Shown: positions 1 through 7,433 of the stretch, piece after piece | Position numbering within the stretch: position 1 is the stretch's first letter | How the letters are laid out: each line of letters starts with the position of its first letter | Assembly: GCA_964636685.1 (NCBI GenBank) | Contig: CAZWUK010000001.1 | Coordinates: forward strand, 1 to 64,000 | DNA: 64,000 nt | From: CAZWUK01 sp964636685 | GTDB taxonomy: Bacteria; Bacillota; Clostridia; Christensenellales; CAG-138 | Direction of reading: 5' to 3' | Program-made: the position numbers and the translations under genes | Notes under the pieces: model-generated | The model's input: the letters and a program-made list of their open reading frames with translations, nothing else | Told to the model about the DNA's origin: nothing | The model's database searches: none

Positions 1-4
1 ATAC

Positions 5-31
5 AAAAAGGAGCGGAAATCCGCTCCTTTT
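5..31 (-). terminator. Rho-independent terminator after the ferredoxin gene
   Basis: A perfect 12-base inverted repeat (arms aaaaggagcgga and tccgctcctttt) lies just downstream of the minus-strand ferredoxin stop. Read on the minus strand it is a GC-rich stem followed by a T-rich tail, the usual intrinsic terminator shape. Confidence 0.8.
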
Positions 32-44
32 GCTTTTGAAAGAC

Positions 45-215
45 TTACTCCGCTTTGGGTGCTTCGACGGGGCAGACGTTCGCGCAGTTTCCGCAATCGA
101 TGCAGGTGTCTGCATTGATCTCGTAATGCTCCGCGCCTTCGGAAATTGCTTCCACCGGGCACTCCGACGCGCATGCGCCGCAGCTGATACATTCGTCGCC
201 AATCTTGTATGCCAT
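45..215 (-). CDS. 2[4Fe-4S] ferredoxin
   Basis: This 56-residue protein is a clostridial-type bacterial ferredoxin, a soluble low-potential electron carrier. Two CxxCxxCxxxCP clusters are visible (C9, C12, C15, C19 and C38, C41, C44, C48), each expected to help bind one [4Fe-4S] cluster in the usual crossed pattern, with the two-fold repeat typical of the family. The start at 215 is set by a GGAGG ribosome site eight bases upstream; longer readings in this frame have no such site and run into ricT. It is the last gene of the minus-strand cluster, 64 bases after ricT, followed by a strong terminator. Placement after ricT is interesting because Ric proteins themselves bind Fe-S clusters, but a functional link is only inference. 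Confidence 0.93.
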   Translation of the reverse strand: MAYKIGDECISCGACASECPVEAISEGAEHYEINADTCIDCGNCANVCPVEAPKAE

Positions 216-279
216 ATCTGATTCCTCCATCAAAAGATTTTCAGTGTCATTATACCATGGAAACGCAAAAATGCAACGG

Positions 280-1572
280 TTATTCCGTTTTGCCGGACGG
301 CTCTGCTCCCGGCGCGACGCCGTTGCCGCCCCCGCCATTCCCGCGATTTGCACCTCCGCGGCGCCGTCTGCGTCGGTTCTGTTCCTTCCGGACTTCGCCG
401 TCCTCGCCCACATTCTGTACTCTTGGCGTATCATTTTTGCCAGCTTGTTCACCGTTTTTCTGCGCGGAGGGTCTTGCCTGACGCGGTGCGCCTTGCCTGC
501 GCTCCGGCTGCTGCGCTCTTTGCGGTTTCTTTTCCTGTGCAGGAGCGCCCGCTGCTTTATTCTCCGGCGCGCGTTCTGTTCCGCCCGCGCCGTCGCTTCC
601 TTTGCCGTGTCCCCGACCGCCGCGCCGTCTGCGCCGCGGCTTGTCCGCTTCCTCCGTCGCCGTCTGCTGCGGTTTGTTTTGTTCCGCGCATTGCGCGGCA
701 GGCGCCGCAATCGGCTGCTGCAGCGTCTCGGTCTGCGACTGTACGCGCTCCGGCAACGGATCACCGGGCTTTGCAAGCTCGGTATAATGATATTCCCGTA
801 TGTCAAACGAGCCGTCCGGCATTGTCACTTTGACGCGTGTTTTTTCTGTAATCGCGTTATTCTCCAGCGCAAGCCCCGGGCCGTCCGGCGTCAGCACCTC
901 GCGGTTGACGCGCGGCATCAGCTTCTTCATGTATTCGTAGCCCGATTGTTCATATTGCAGGCAGCACATCAATCTGCCGCACAGTCCGGAGATCTTGGTC
1001 GGGCTGAGTGACAAGTTCTGCTCCTTTGCCATCTTGATGGATACCGGCCGGAAATCGTCCAAAAACGTCTTGCAGCAAACAGGGCGGCCGCACGATCCAA
1101 GTCCGCCCAGCATCTTCGCCTCGTCCCGGACGCCAATCTGCCGCAGCTCGATCCTCGTCTTGAACTGCCCCGCCAGATCCTTGACCAATTCGCGGAAGTC
1201 CACCCGCTCGTCCGCCGTAAAGTAAAACACGACTTTACTGCCGTTGAAGGAATATTCCACGTCAACCAGCTTCATGTCCAGTCCGTGCTGTTCGATCTTT
1301 TTCTGGCAAACGGCAAACGCGTCGCCTTCCTTTGCCGCATTCGTTCTGCGCATGTTCCAGTCCGATTCCGTCGCCACCCGTACCACGGGTTTGAGCGGCG
1401 CGATGACCTGCGATTCGGGGACGTCCGTCAATCCCTGCGCCACGTCGCCAAACTCCATGCCGCGCGCTGTTTCCACGATCACGCCGTCGCCAGGATTGAT
1501 GCTGTGATCGGCAGGGTCAAAATAGTAGATGCGTCCTCCCGTTTTAAACTTGACGCCGATTACCTTGGTCAT
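280..1572 (-). CDS. ricT: RicT/YaaT-type PSP1-domain protein with long RG-rich tail
   Basis: The first ~280 residues match the PSP1 family protein RicT (YaaT). In Bacillus it forms the RicAFT complex, which carries Fe-S clusters and acts with RNase Y in mRNA maturation and in developmental control. The conserved cysteines are present as two clusters (C161, C166, C167 and C198, C203, C204). Bacillus RicT is about 275 residues; this protein has 430. The extra ~150 residues are low-complexity, rich in Arg, Gln, Ala and Gly, with two arginine runs followed by Gly-rich stretches, like RNA-binding RGG tails. The start at 1572 has AAGGAG eight bases upstream. It lies 50 bases after holB, the usual Firmicute order, so the identification is firm; the role of the tail is inferred. 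Confidence 0.9.
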   Translation of the reverse strand: MTKVIGVKFKTGGRIYYFDPADHSINPGDGVIVETARGMEFGDVAQGLTDVPESQVIAPLKPVVRVATESDWNMRRTNAAKEGDAFAVCQKKIEQHGLDMKLVDVEYSFNGSKVVFYFTADERVDFRELVKDLAGQFKTRIELRQIGVRDEAKMLGGLGSCGRPVCCKTFLDDFRPVSIKMAKEQNLSLSPTKISGLCGRLMCCLQYEQSGYEYMKKLMPRVNREVLTPDGPGLALENNAITEKTRVKVTMPDGSFDIREYHYTELAKPGDPLPERVQSQTETLQQPIAAPAAQCAEQNKPQQTATEEADKPRRRRRGGRGHGKGSDGAGGTERAPENKAAGAPAQEKKPQRAQQPERRQGAPRQARPSAQKNGEQAGKNDTPRVQNVGEDGEVRKEQNRRRRRRGGANRGNGGGGNGVAPGAEPSGKTE

Positions 1573-1622
1573 ATGGTTTACTCCTTATTCCATCTCCCGC
1601 ATTGCAGGAAGAAAGCGATCTT

Positions 1623-2567
1623 TTACAGTTGGGCAATCTGTCGGAGACGAATCGTTACCGTATCCATCAACTGCTGTACGCCGACAGAATAGGTCAGCGT
1701 AGCCGCCGCTTTGCCCAATATTTCTATGATACCCTGAATTTGCGCCGTTGTAAAGCGCGCGGCACATTTGCCGATCCATACCGTCTGATCCGCGTTCTTG
1801 ACGGGGAGCTGCGTACTGCCTTGAATCAGTACGTCCCGCATCACGCTCGTCCAAACGTCCACAAGCGCGGCCGCCTTGCGCGGATCTGCCTTTTTCTTCT
1901 TTTTCCCATCCTCCGGGTCGCTTTGACTGGATTGGAGCAATTCCGCGATCTCCGAAAAGGGAGACGCAGAAAAGAGCGTCTCATCCAACAGATCCAGACA
2001 GCGCATCCGAAAATCGAGTTGCTCCTCCTGCGCCATCTCCAACGCTTTTCCGTAGATTCCGTCGGAAACCGCCGCAAGCAGCGCCGCCGTTTCCCGCGAT
2101 ACGCCCTGCGCCGCCAGTCGATCGGAAACAACGCGCTCCTCCTCCGCCCCCAAGCGAAAAATAGCGCACCGCGACCGGATTGTCGGCAACACACCCATCT
2201 CGGCGCCGGTCAAAATGAACAAAACATTCTCCGGCGGCTCCTCCAACGTCTTGAGCAGCGCGTTTTGCGACTGCGGATTCATGCGGTGCACGTCCAGCAG
2301 CACAAATGCCCGCCGTCCGCCGTTAAAGCCCTGCGCCGCTGTCGATTCCAGCATGGTACGCACCTGCTCCACCGTTACCGTCTGCTGCCCAAGCTCACAG
2401 TAATTCGGCTGCGCGCACAAACGTTCCGGAGAATCCGCGCCGAGCATATACCGCGCCGCCGCGCGCCGCGCAAGCTCGCGCTTGCCACTGCCGGCCGCGC
2501 CCGTCAACAGGAGCGCGTGCGTCGCCTCGCCTCTGCCGATACATTCCAACAATCGTTCCTGCTTCAT
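1623..2567 (-). CDS. holB: DNA polymerase III delta' subunit
   Basis: A 314-residue AAA+ clamp-loader subunit. The P-loop is at residues 23-30 (GAAGSGKR), followed by a LLDVHRMNPQSQNALLKTLEE segment that combines the DExx-like region and the sensor area typical of delta'/HolB, and a TIRSRC motif (the SRC motif of clamp loaders). It works in the cytoplasm, loading the beta clamp onto DNA. The zinc-binding module normally found after the P-loop (four cysteines) is shortened here; only two cysteines remain, so zinc binding is doubtful. The start overlaps the stop of the upstream decarboxylase gene by four bases (ATGA), implying translational coupling. Next gene is ricT, as in most Firmicutes. 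Confidence 0.93.
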   Translation of the reverse strand: MKQERLLECIGRGEATHALLLTGAAGSGKRELARRAAARYMLGADSPERLCAQPNYCELGQQTVTVEQVRTMLESTAAQGFNGGRRAFVLLDVHRMNPQSQNALLKTLEEPPENVLFILTGAEMGVLPTIRSRCAIFRLGAEEERVVSDRLAAQGVSRETAALLAAVSDGIYGKALEMAQEEQLDFRMRCLDLLDETLFSASPFSEIAELLQSSQSDPEDGKKKKKADPRKAAALVDVWTSVMRDVLIQGSTQLPVKNADQTVWIGKCAARFTTAQIQGIIEILGKAAATLTYSVGVQQLMDTVTIRLRQIAQL

Positions 2568-3964
2568 TGTTCCTTTACCGCAGCAATATTGTCCCCGTGT
2601 ATGCCGAACAGGTGCGCGCCGCGTTCTCTTTCTCCCGATAGCGTTTGGACAACCTCCCTTGTAATCTCCTCTCCCGGCATACAGAGCGCGATCCCCGGCG
2701 GATAAACTCCGATGGCTTCTCCCGCCACCCGTCCGGCAGCTGTCGCAAACGGCACAAGCTCCATGCTTGAAAACGCCGCATCTCGAATCGACATCCGCAC
2801 CGGTACGGTAAAAAAGTCACTCCGCTGGCGCACCGCCATCGGTTCGCCGTAGGGCAGTCGGCGCACTGCGTCATACAGCCGGTCGTACCATGCCGGATCG
2901 TCCTCCGGCGACGTAATACACACCAGTCGGGACAGATCCGCCATTTCGACAAATATGTTCTTTTGCTCCAACAGCTCCGCCGCTGCATATCCGGTCAGAC
3001 CGCGCGCGGTAACGTCAATCACAAGCCGCGTCTTATCGCGTTCGCCCGTCCCCGCCACATCGTCCGCCAGCGTGGATATCCCGGGCAGCGCCGACAGCTT
3101 CTTGCGGAATGTCTCGCAGCGGCGCGCCTGCTTTGTCCAATCCTGTTTTCCACCGGAATAGATCGACCAATCCAGCGAACTCATCAAAAGATAGGATGGA
3201 CTCGTCGTCTGGATCATGCAGAGCACGCGCTGCACGGTCTCCGGCAACACGCGGCAATTGCCGACATGAAGCGTGGCGGATTGTGTCAGCGCATTCATGG
3301 TTTTATGCTGGCTGTGTCCCCAAAGGTCGGCATATCCGGCGAGCGCCTCCGGCAGCGCGTCGGAAAACGGGAAATGTGCGCCATGCGCACTGTCTACAAG
3401 AAGCAGCGCGCCACGCGCGTGACACACGGCGGAGATTGCCGGAATGTCGGCGCAAAGCCCGTAATAGTTCGGAGAGGTAATCAGCACGGCGGTCGCCCCC
3501 GTACGCACGAGCTGTTCATCCAGCCGCTGTGGCGACACCATGCCCCACATGCCGTATTTCTCATCATATTCCGGCAAGATATACGACGTCTCGATCCCGG
3601 CAAGGGCAACGCCCGTCACCGCGCTTTTATGGCAGTCGCGGGATAGCAGCAGCTTTTCCTCTTTCCCCAGACTGAGCAGCATGGCGTGCACCGCCGCCGT
3701 GGATCCGTTCACCAGAAAAAAGGAAGCGCGTGCGCCATACACCTTGGCACAGTTTTGCTGCGCTTTGAAAATCGCGCTCTCCGGAGATTGCAGATTGTCG
3801 GAAAAGGACAGCTCCGTGATGTCCCATTTTCCAAGCTCTCCGCACCAATACCCGCCCAATCCCTGTCCCTTATGTCCGGGCATATGAAAACGCGCCGCAT
3901 CAAGGGCGGCATATTCCCCTAGAATTTCCGGCAGGGTTTTGGCGTTCATCTCGCTTTTTTCCAT
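2564..3964 (-). CDS. Orn/Lys/Arg decarboxylase-family PLP enzyme (YaaO-like)
   Basis: A fold-type I PLP enzyme of the Orn/Lys/Arg decarboxylase class (466 residues). Family marks are the N-terminal FHMPGHKG block (residues 26-33), the aspartate that contacts PLP nitrogen (D191, in DSAHG) and the Schiff-base lysine K221 in SQHKTMNALTQ. Members act on lysine, ornithine or arginine for polyamine synthesis or acid resistance; the substrate cannot be told from the sequence. It sits directly before holB, matching the Bacillus yaaO position, but the tmk/yaaQ/yaaR genes that usually separate them are absent. The start at 3964 has GGTGG four bases upstream and overlaps the preceding gene by 19 bases. 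Confidence 0.88.
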   Translation of the reverse strand: MEKSEMNAKTLPEILGEYAALDAARFHMPGHKGQGLGGYWCGELGKWDITELSFSDNLQSPESAIFKAQQNCAKVYGARASFFLVNGSTAAVHAMLLSLGKEEKLLLSRDCHKSAVTGVALAGIETSYILPEYDEKYGMWGMVSPQRLDEQLVRTGATAVLITSPNYYGLCADIPAISAVCHARGALLLVDSAHGAHFPFSDALPEALAGYADLWGHSQHKTMNALTQSATLHVGNCRVLPETVQRVLCMIQTTSPSYLLMSSLDWSIYSGGKQDWTKQARRCETFRKKLSALPGISTLADDVAGTGERDKTRLVIDVTARGLTGYAAAELLEQKNIFVEMADLSRLVCITSPEDDPAWYDRLYDAVRRLPYGEPMAVRQRSDFFTVPVRMSIRDAAFSSMELVPFATAAGRVAGEAIGVYPPGIALCMPGEEITREVVQTLSGERERGAHLFGIHGDNIAAVKEQ

Positions 3965-4464
3965 TGTTCCACCAATTTCTGCTGAAATGCTTTTGAGATG
4001 GACAAGAGCAATATCCCGCGCTTTTGTTTCATGTGGGTATCGTAGATCACAGCGACGGTATCCTTTCGCTTTCCGGTATACAGCGCGAAAATCTTGCCGT
4101 CCATTGCCGCAGCTTTTTCATAAGGATAAATCGCACGAATATCGCAAAGATGGATTTGCACGTCCGGCTTCGTCTTTCTGCCGATCACCCGATCAACCGT
4201 CAGCATCCGATCGGTCAGCACATACGAAAATTCCGTTAAACAATAGCGGTAGAGCAGATAGCCCCCCGCAGCCAGCAGCACATACAAAGGAACCTGTACC
4301 GCAACATACGGCCAGTCCCATGCGGCGCACGCCAGATTTCCCAGAAAAATCACAGTGAAAACGCACAACAGCAGCAATGCGTACAAAGCGCCGTCCGAAC
4401 GAATACGCCGCCGCTTTTGAAGTGCTTTTTCCGTCATAATATAATTTTGCACGATATCTTCCAT
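3946..4464 (-). CDS. Two-helix membrane protein with PH-like cytoplasmic part
   Basis: I do not recognise a named family beyond a resemblance to bacterial PH-domain (YdbT/YvbH-like) membrane proteins. The protein has a charged N-terminus, two hydrophobic helices (roughly residues 28-50 and 54-72) and a ~95-residue C-terminal region rich in beta-strand pattern (YVLTDRMLTVD, IHLCDIRAIYP) like a PH domain. The start at 4464 was chosen because a consensus promoter lies at 4472-4500: a longer reading from a TTG at 4500 would begin inside the -35 box. The predicted transcription start falls on or one base before this ATG, so the message is probably leaderless. It is the first gene of the operon ending with ferredoxin. 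Confidence 0.7.
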   Translation of the reverse strand: MEDIVQNYIMTEKALQKRRRIRSDGALYALLLLCVFTVIFLGNLACAAWDWPYVAVQVPLYVLLAAGGYLLYRYCLTEFSYVLTDRMLTVDRVIGRKTKPDVQIHLCDIRAIYPYEKAAAMDGKIFALYTGKRKDTVAVIYDTHMKQKRGILLLSISKAFQQKLVEQWKKAR

Positions 4465-4471
4465 GTCCTTT

Positions 4472-4500
4472 ATTATAATCGGATCCCATTGCTTCGTCAA
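4472..4500 (-). promoter_or_regulatory. Sigma-A promoter for the 4464-to-45 operon
   Basis: On the minus strand there is TTGACG, a 17-base spacer and a perfect TATAAT. The expected transcription start is at the A of the ATG at 4464 or one base earlier. Confidence 0.85.
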
Positions 4501-4581
4501 TCAAAGCAAAGAATTTCGTAAATTTAGGAAGATATTAGAAGCATATTCTCCGTATTTTGAAATAATCGCCAAATTTCCGCT

Positions 4582-4610
4582 TTGCAACGCGAATGCGTTT
4601 GCAGTAAAAT
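4582..4610 (+). promoter_or_regulatory. Sigma-A promoter upstream of the tRNA-Asn region
   Basis: TTGCAA, 17-base spacer, TAAAAT. Transcription would begin about five bases before the truncated tRNA copy and continue through the intact tRNA-Asn at 4751. Confidence 0.65.
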
Positions 4611-4619
4611 CATTCCGTT

Positions 4620-4647
4620 GATCCTCCTTAGCTCAGTCGGTAGAGCA
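4620..4647 (+). pseudogene. Truncated 5' copy of tRNA-Asn
   Basis: These 28 bases are identical to 4749-4776, that is two flanking bases plus the first 26 nucleotides (acceptor 5' strand and D arm) of the intact tRNA-Asn. After base 26 the copy diverges: no anticodon arm can be folded and no T arm follows. The ~100 bases between this remnant and the intact gene contain two small hairpins (around 4652-4664 and 4682-4697) and no recognisable gene. It is immediately downstream of the promoter, so it looks like the original first tRNA that was broken, or a partial duplication. Confidence 0.75.
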
Positions 4648-4750
4648 ACGTTACGGTTTGAAACCGACAAGCCGAGGAATTGGGAAAGAGATTTCCCGGT
4701 GATGCGAGATGAATAATCAAGCGTCGGAAGTGCATAAAACTACATAGCGA

Positions 4751-4826
4751 TCCTCCTTAGCTCAGTCGGTAGAGCATGCGGCTGTTAACCGCAGTGTCGT
4801 TGGTTCGAGTCCAACAGGGGGAGCCA
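4751..4826 (+). tRNA. tRNA-Asn (GTT)
   Basis: A 76-base cloverleaf with an encoded CCA end. Acceptor TCCTCCT pairs with AGGGGGA using one G-T pair; the D arm is GCTC...GAGC; the anticodon stem-loop is TGCGG-CTGTTAA-CCGCA with anticodon GTT; the T arm contains GGTTCGAGTCC. The discriminator base is G, as expected for asparagine tRNA. Confidence 0.95.
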
Positions 4827-4830
4827 GCTA

Positions 4831-4867
4831 AGTACTCACGAAATGATACAATTCGTGGGTACTTTTT
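4831..4867 (+). terminator. Terminator of the tRNA-Asn transcript
   Basis: Inverted repeat agtactcacgaa / ttcgtgggtact (one mismatch) followed by a T run, five bases after the tRNA. A second small hairpin with a T run (aaaagccc / gggctttt, 4875-4899) follows directly. From there to 5098 I see no gene. Confidence 0.8.
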
Positions 4868-5098
4868 CTATGCGAAAAGCCCCAACTTAGGGCTTTTTTG
4901 AGTTCGTGGTCTTCTGTTCGCTTGCTGCAAATATTGAAAACTGGGTCGGTTTTGATGTTTTGTACCAATTCTGCACCCACCTGGGAGTTACGCGCAAGAG
5001 TATCGAGGAATCGCGCAGGAGTAATCAGGCATTAAACTTGGGAATAAAATCCGACTCGTAATGTTGGATTTTTATTAAACCTCATTAATACCATCTAC

Positions 5099-5545
5099 TT
5101 ATCTATACATTCTCACATAACAATCCTTGCGTTTACCTTCATATGCTTGAATGAATACATCATCGTCTGGTATTTGACGTTCCGGGTCATAAACCACAAA
5201 TAAAACACCGTAGTTCTCAGGAACTTTCGTAATATCCGCCGCAATTCCCTCACTTGCCACACTCGGGGATGTCTTGCCCCTGATGTACTTACTTTCGATT
5301 ATTAAATCTCCTTGCGCTTGATCTGCCCGATATGACGATAACCCAAACTGAAGCACCGGGTATTCCCTTGAGAATTCGCTATGTACATTTAGCAACCCAT
5401 GCAATTTATCATTGAAGTCGTTCTCATTTTTTGGCTTCTCTCTTTGAAAAACATCAGGGATCGCTTTTTTGAGTATTACATCAATTTCTTCTACACCAAC
5501 CCATTTAAAATGCGAAAAGCATGGATGCTCTCGAAAAGAGCGCAA
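5099..5545 (-). pseudogene. PD-(D/E)XK nuclease-like remnant
   Basis: The 148-codon reading frame has a conserved-looking core: a block around residues 37-52 (KPKNENDFNDKLHGLL), then D80 and the ESK motif at 84-86 (D-x3-ExK), the metal-binding signature of PD-(D/E)XK nucleases, then a segment GIAADITKVPENYG and a YDPER strand. It resembles the C-terminal nuclease domain of restriction-type or defence proteins. There is no ribosome site before the TTG at 5545 and the N-terminal 15 residues look random, so it is likely the tail of a longer, truncated gene. Base composition is clearly more AT-rich than neighbouring genes, and it sits beside the duplicated tRNA-Asn, which points to transferred DNA. 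The 290 bases upstream contain nothing I recognise. Confidence 0.55.
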
Positions 5546-5833
5546 ACAGCGTCAGCAGGGCAAACGCAGCACACAGAGATCGTTTCTATTTTATGATCCA
5601 ACGCAAGCCGAAAGGAAAACGGGCGCGGACATATCCTTTCAGGCGGACAACGCGCAATTGGATTCCCGAATTTGTACAATCGCAATTGACGATAATATGA
5701 GAGTGTGTTTCTAAAATCGTGCAGGCGCATGCGGCAAGTGCATCTTGCTTCCCGCAAAACGCATCTTAGGGGCAACATGCTTGAAAAGCTGTCCGACGTA
5801 GGCTATTCCAGCTTTAGGAGGCAGTTTCACAGC

Positions 5834-6004
5834 ATGAAAGTCACGATAGAGGAACAAAAAGGAGTCGAAACCGAGGTCATCATTCGCTGCGAAGCAGCAA
5901 ATGACGCGATCCTTCGATTGGCCGCTATGCTGGTCGGCAAGCGATATGAACAAAACGCCGATACCATCAGGTTGAACGAAGGGCTTCGCACATTCCAAAA
6001 ATAA
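5834..6004 (+). pseudogene. Fragment resembling the N-terminus of a LytTR-type regulator
   Basis: The 56-codon frame begins MKVTIEEQKG and continues VETEVIIRCEA, a pattern common at the N-terminus of stand-alone LytTR DNA-binding regulators (MKxxIEE...EExIIIRC). After about 40 residues the similarity ends and the frame stops, so the DNA-binding domain is missing. GGAGG lies 12 bases upstream, a little far. I take it as a remnant in the same disturbed region as the nuclease fragment. The assignment rests on a short motif only. Confidence 0.4.
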
Positions 6005-6094
6005 GCCGAATTCACCGCCTTCTCCGGAAATTCCGCTGTTTCTCAATTTAAAATTGCCGTGCGGATCTTGGCAATTTCATAACGGCGGTATGGA

Positions 6095-6144
6095 AAACGC
6101 GCAAAGGCGCTCACTCCCATGATCGGGAGCGAGCGCCTGCGTTT
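6095..6144. terminator. Long imperfect hairpin between the LytTR fragment and ftsX-like gene
   Basis: Arms around ggcgctcactccc and gggagcgagcgcc with one mismatch, extended by aaacgc / gcgttt. A T run follows on the plus strand and a shorter one on the minus strand, so it can serve as terminator of the minus-strand ABC operon and possibly in both directions. Confidence 0.7.
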
Positions 6145-6157
6145 TTTCATCCTGTCC

Positions 6158-7433
6158 TTATTCGTTTCGAATCGCCGCCAGCGGACTGAGCTTCATGGCG
6201 CGAATGGACGGATACAGACCTGCCAGAAGCGCCACCACAATGGAGAACGCGACAGCGCCCAGCGCCAGATAAGCGGGAATAACGCTCATCAGCCCGGAGC
6301 CCTTCAAGACCGCGTTCAGTATCACCGAAAGCCCATAGCTGATGGCAAGTCCCAGCGCGCCGCCGAACAGCCCGATATAGGCCGCCTCTGTCAAAAACAG
6401 CGCCGCGATGTTGCCCATGCGACAGCCCAGCACCTTGATGACGCCGATCTCGCGGGTACGTTCATAAATGCTCATCATCATGGTGTTGACAATGCCGATC
6501 GCCGCCACANNNNNNNNNNAGCAGGTATTGCACCCGCTGCGTGCTTTTCTCCGCTTCCTCTACGGCGTCCTGCAAGCTGTAGGTGCCGTATCCAAGGTCT
6601 TCGATGGCGTTCTTGACCGTCTTGACGTTCTTCAGATCGTCAACCTTGACAAGCACGTTGTTGTACTTGCCGGACTCGCCGCTCACAAAGCTGGAGTTTT
6701 CCTTCATCAGCTTGATGAGCTTTGACATCTCGATCAGCGTATAGTAGGAATAGTTGCTCCCTTCCTGTGCCATTCGGCCAACGACCTTCGCCTTGTAAAA
6801 CTTCCCCTTTGCCGCGGATTCTCCTGTATCGCCGTCGTTCCTCCGGACGTTACTCCAGTCAAACGTCATCTGAAAGCGCGAATCCATCGTAATAAGCGGA
6901 TTGCCGTCGCGATCGACTGCCTGCTTGCCGTTTTCCGGAATGTAGAAATTGTTGAGCACCCAGCTTCCGAGTACCAGTTCTACGGAGTTGCCGCGCGTAT
7001 TCTGCGGCATGTCGCCCTCCGCGAGTATGAATCCAAAATCCTTTGCCGTTTCCGCTTCCACGCCGAGCAGCTGCAAGTCCGTCATATATCGGCCGCTGGT
7101 CAATATGCCGTAGGCTTCCACCATCGGCATGACCGCCTTGACATGTTCGATCTTCTTAAAGCTCTCCACGCTGCGGCGGTTCAGTTCCTTTTGGGACGAA
7201 CTGTACTGTCCGTTTGACAACTTTTTGTTCGACCAGGAGTTTACCTGGATCGTCGTCAGGCTGCCGGTGCCGGCATAACTCGCCACCGTAGCCTGTCGAA
7301 TGCCGATACCAAGCGACACCATGACTACGATGGACGCTACGCCGATCACCATGCCAAGCACAGTCAAGAACGCCCGCATCTTGCGTCGCCACAGATTTAA
7401 AAACGCTGTGCCGAGCAGATCCGTAAAGCTCAT
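6158..7433 (-). CDS. MacB/FtsX-type ABC transporter permease (interrupted by assembly gap)
   Basis: The product is an FtsX-family permease of the MacB type. The N-terminus carries the typical LWRRKMRAFLTVLGMVIGVASI first helix, then a ~250-residue extracytoplasmic (MacB-PCD-like) region, then VNTMMMSIYERTREIGVIKVLG and three more helices ending with the SIRAMKLSPLAAIRNE tail usual for the family. Ten Ns at 6510-6519 sit where the second helix begins, and the two halves are in different frames across them, so this is one gene with a gap of unknown true length, not a natural frameshift. The start at 7433 overlaps the CARDB gene by four bases and has GGAGG four bases upstream. It would pair with the ATPase at 9201-9950. 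Confidence 0.88.
6510..6519. other. Assembly gap (10 Ns)
   Basis: Ten consecutive n characters inside the permease gene. The length is likely a placeholder because the coding frame does not continue across it. Confidence 0.99.

Noticed and set aside
205..1011. Long plus-strand frames opposite ricT
   Set aside because: Arg/Cys/Leu-rich translations typical of shadows over Arg- and Ala-rich coding sequence; ricT is clearly the real gene.
4648..4750. Possible group I intron splitting a tRNA
   Set aside because: The first tRNA copy lacks an anticodon arm at its 3' side and the intact tRNA is complete on its own, so there are no two exons to join.
5491..5778. Minus-strand frame upstream of the nuclease remnant
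   Set aside because: Cys/Arg-rich composition, no ribosome site, no similarity; not a continuation of the nuclease reading frame.
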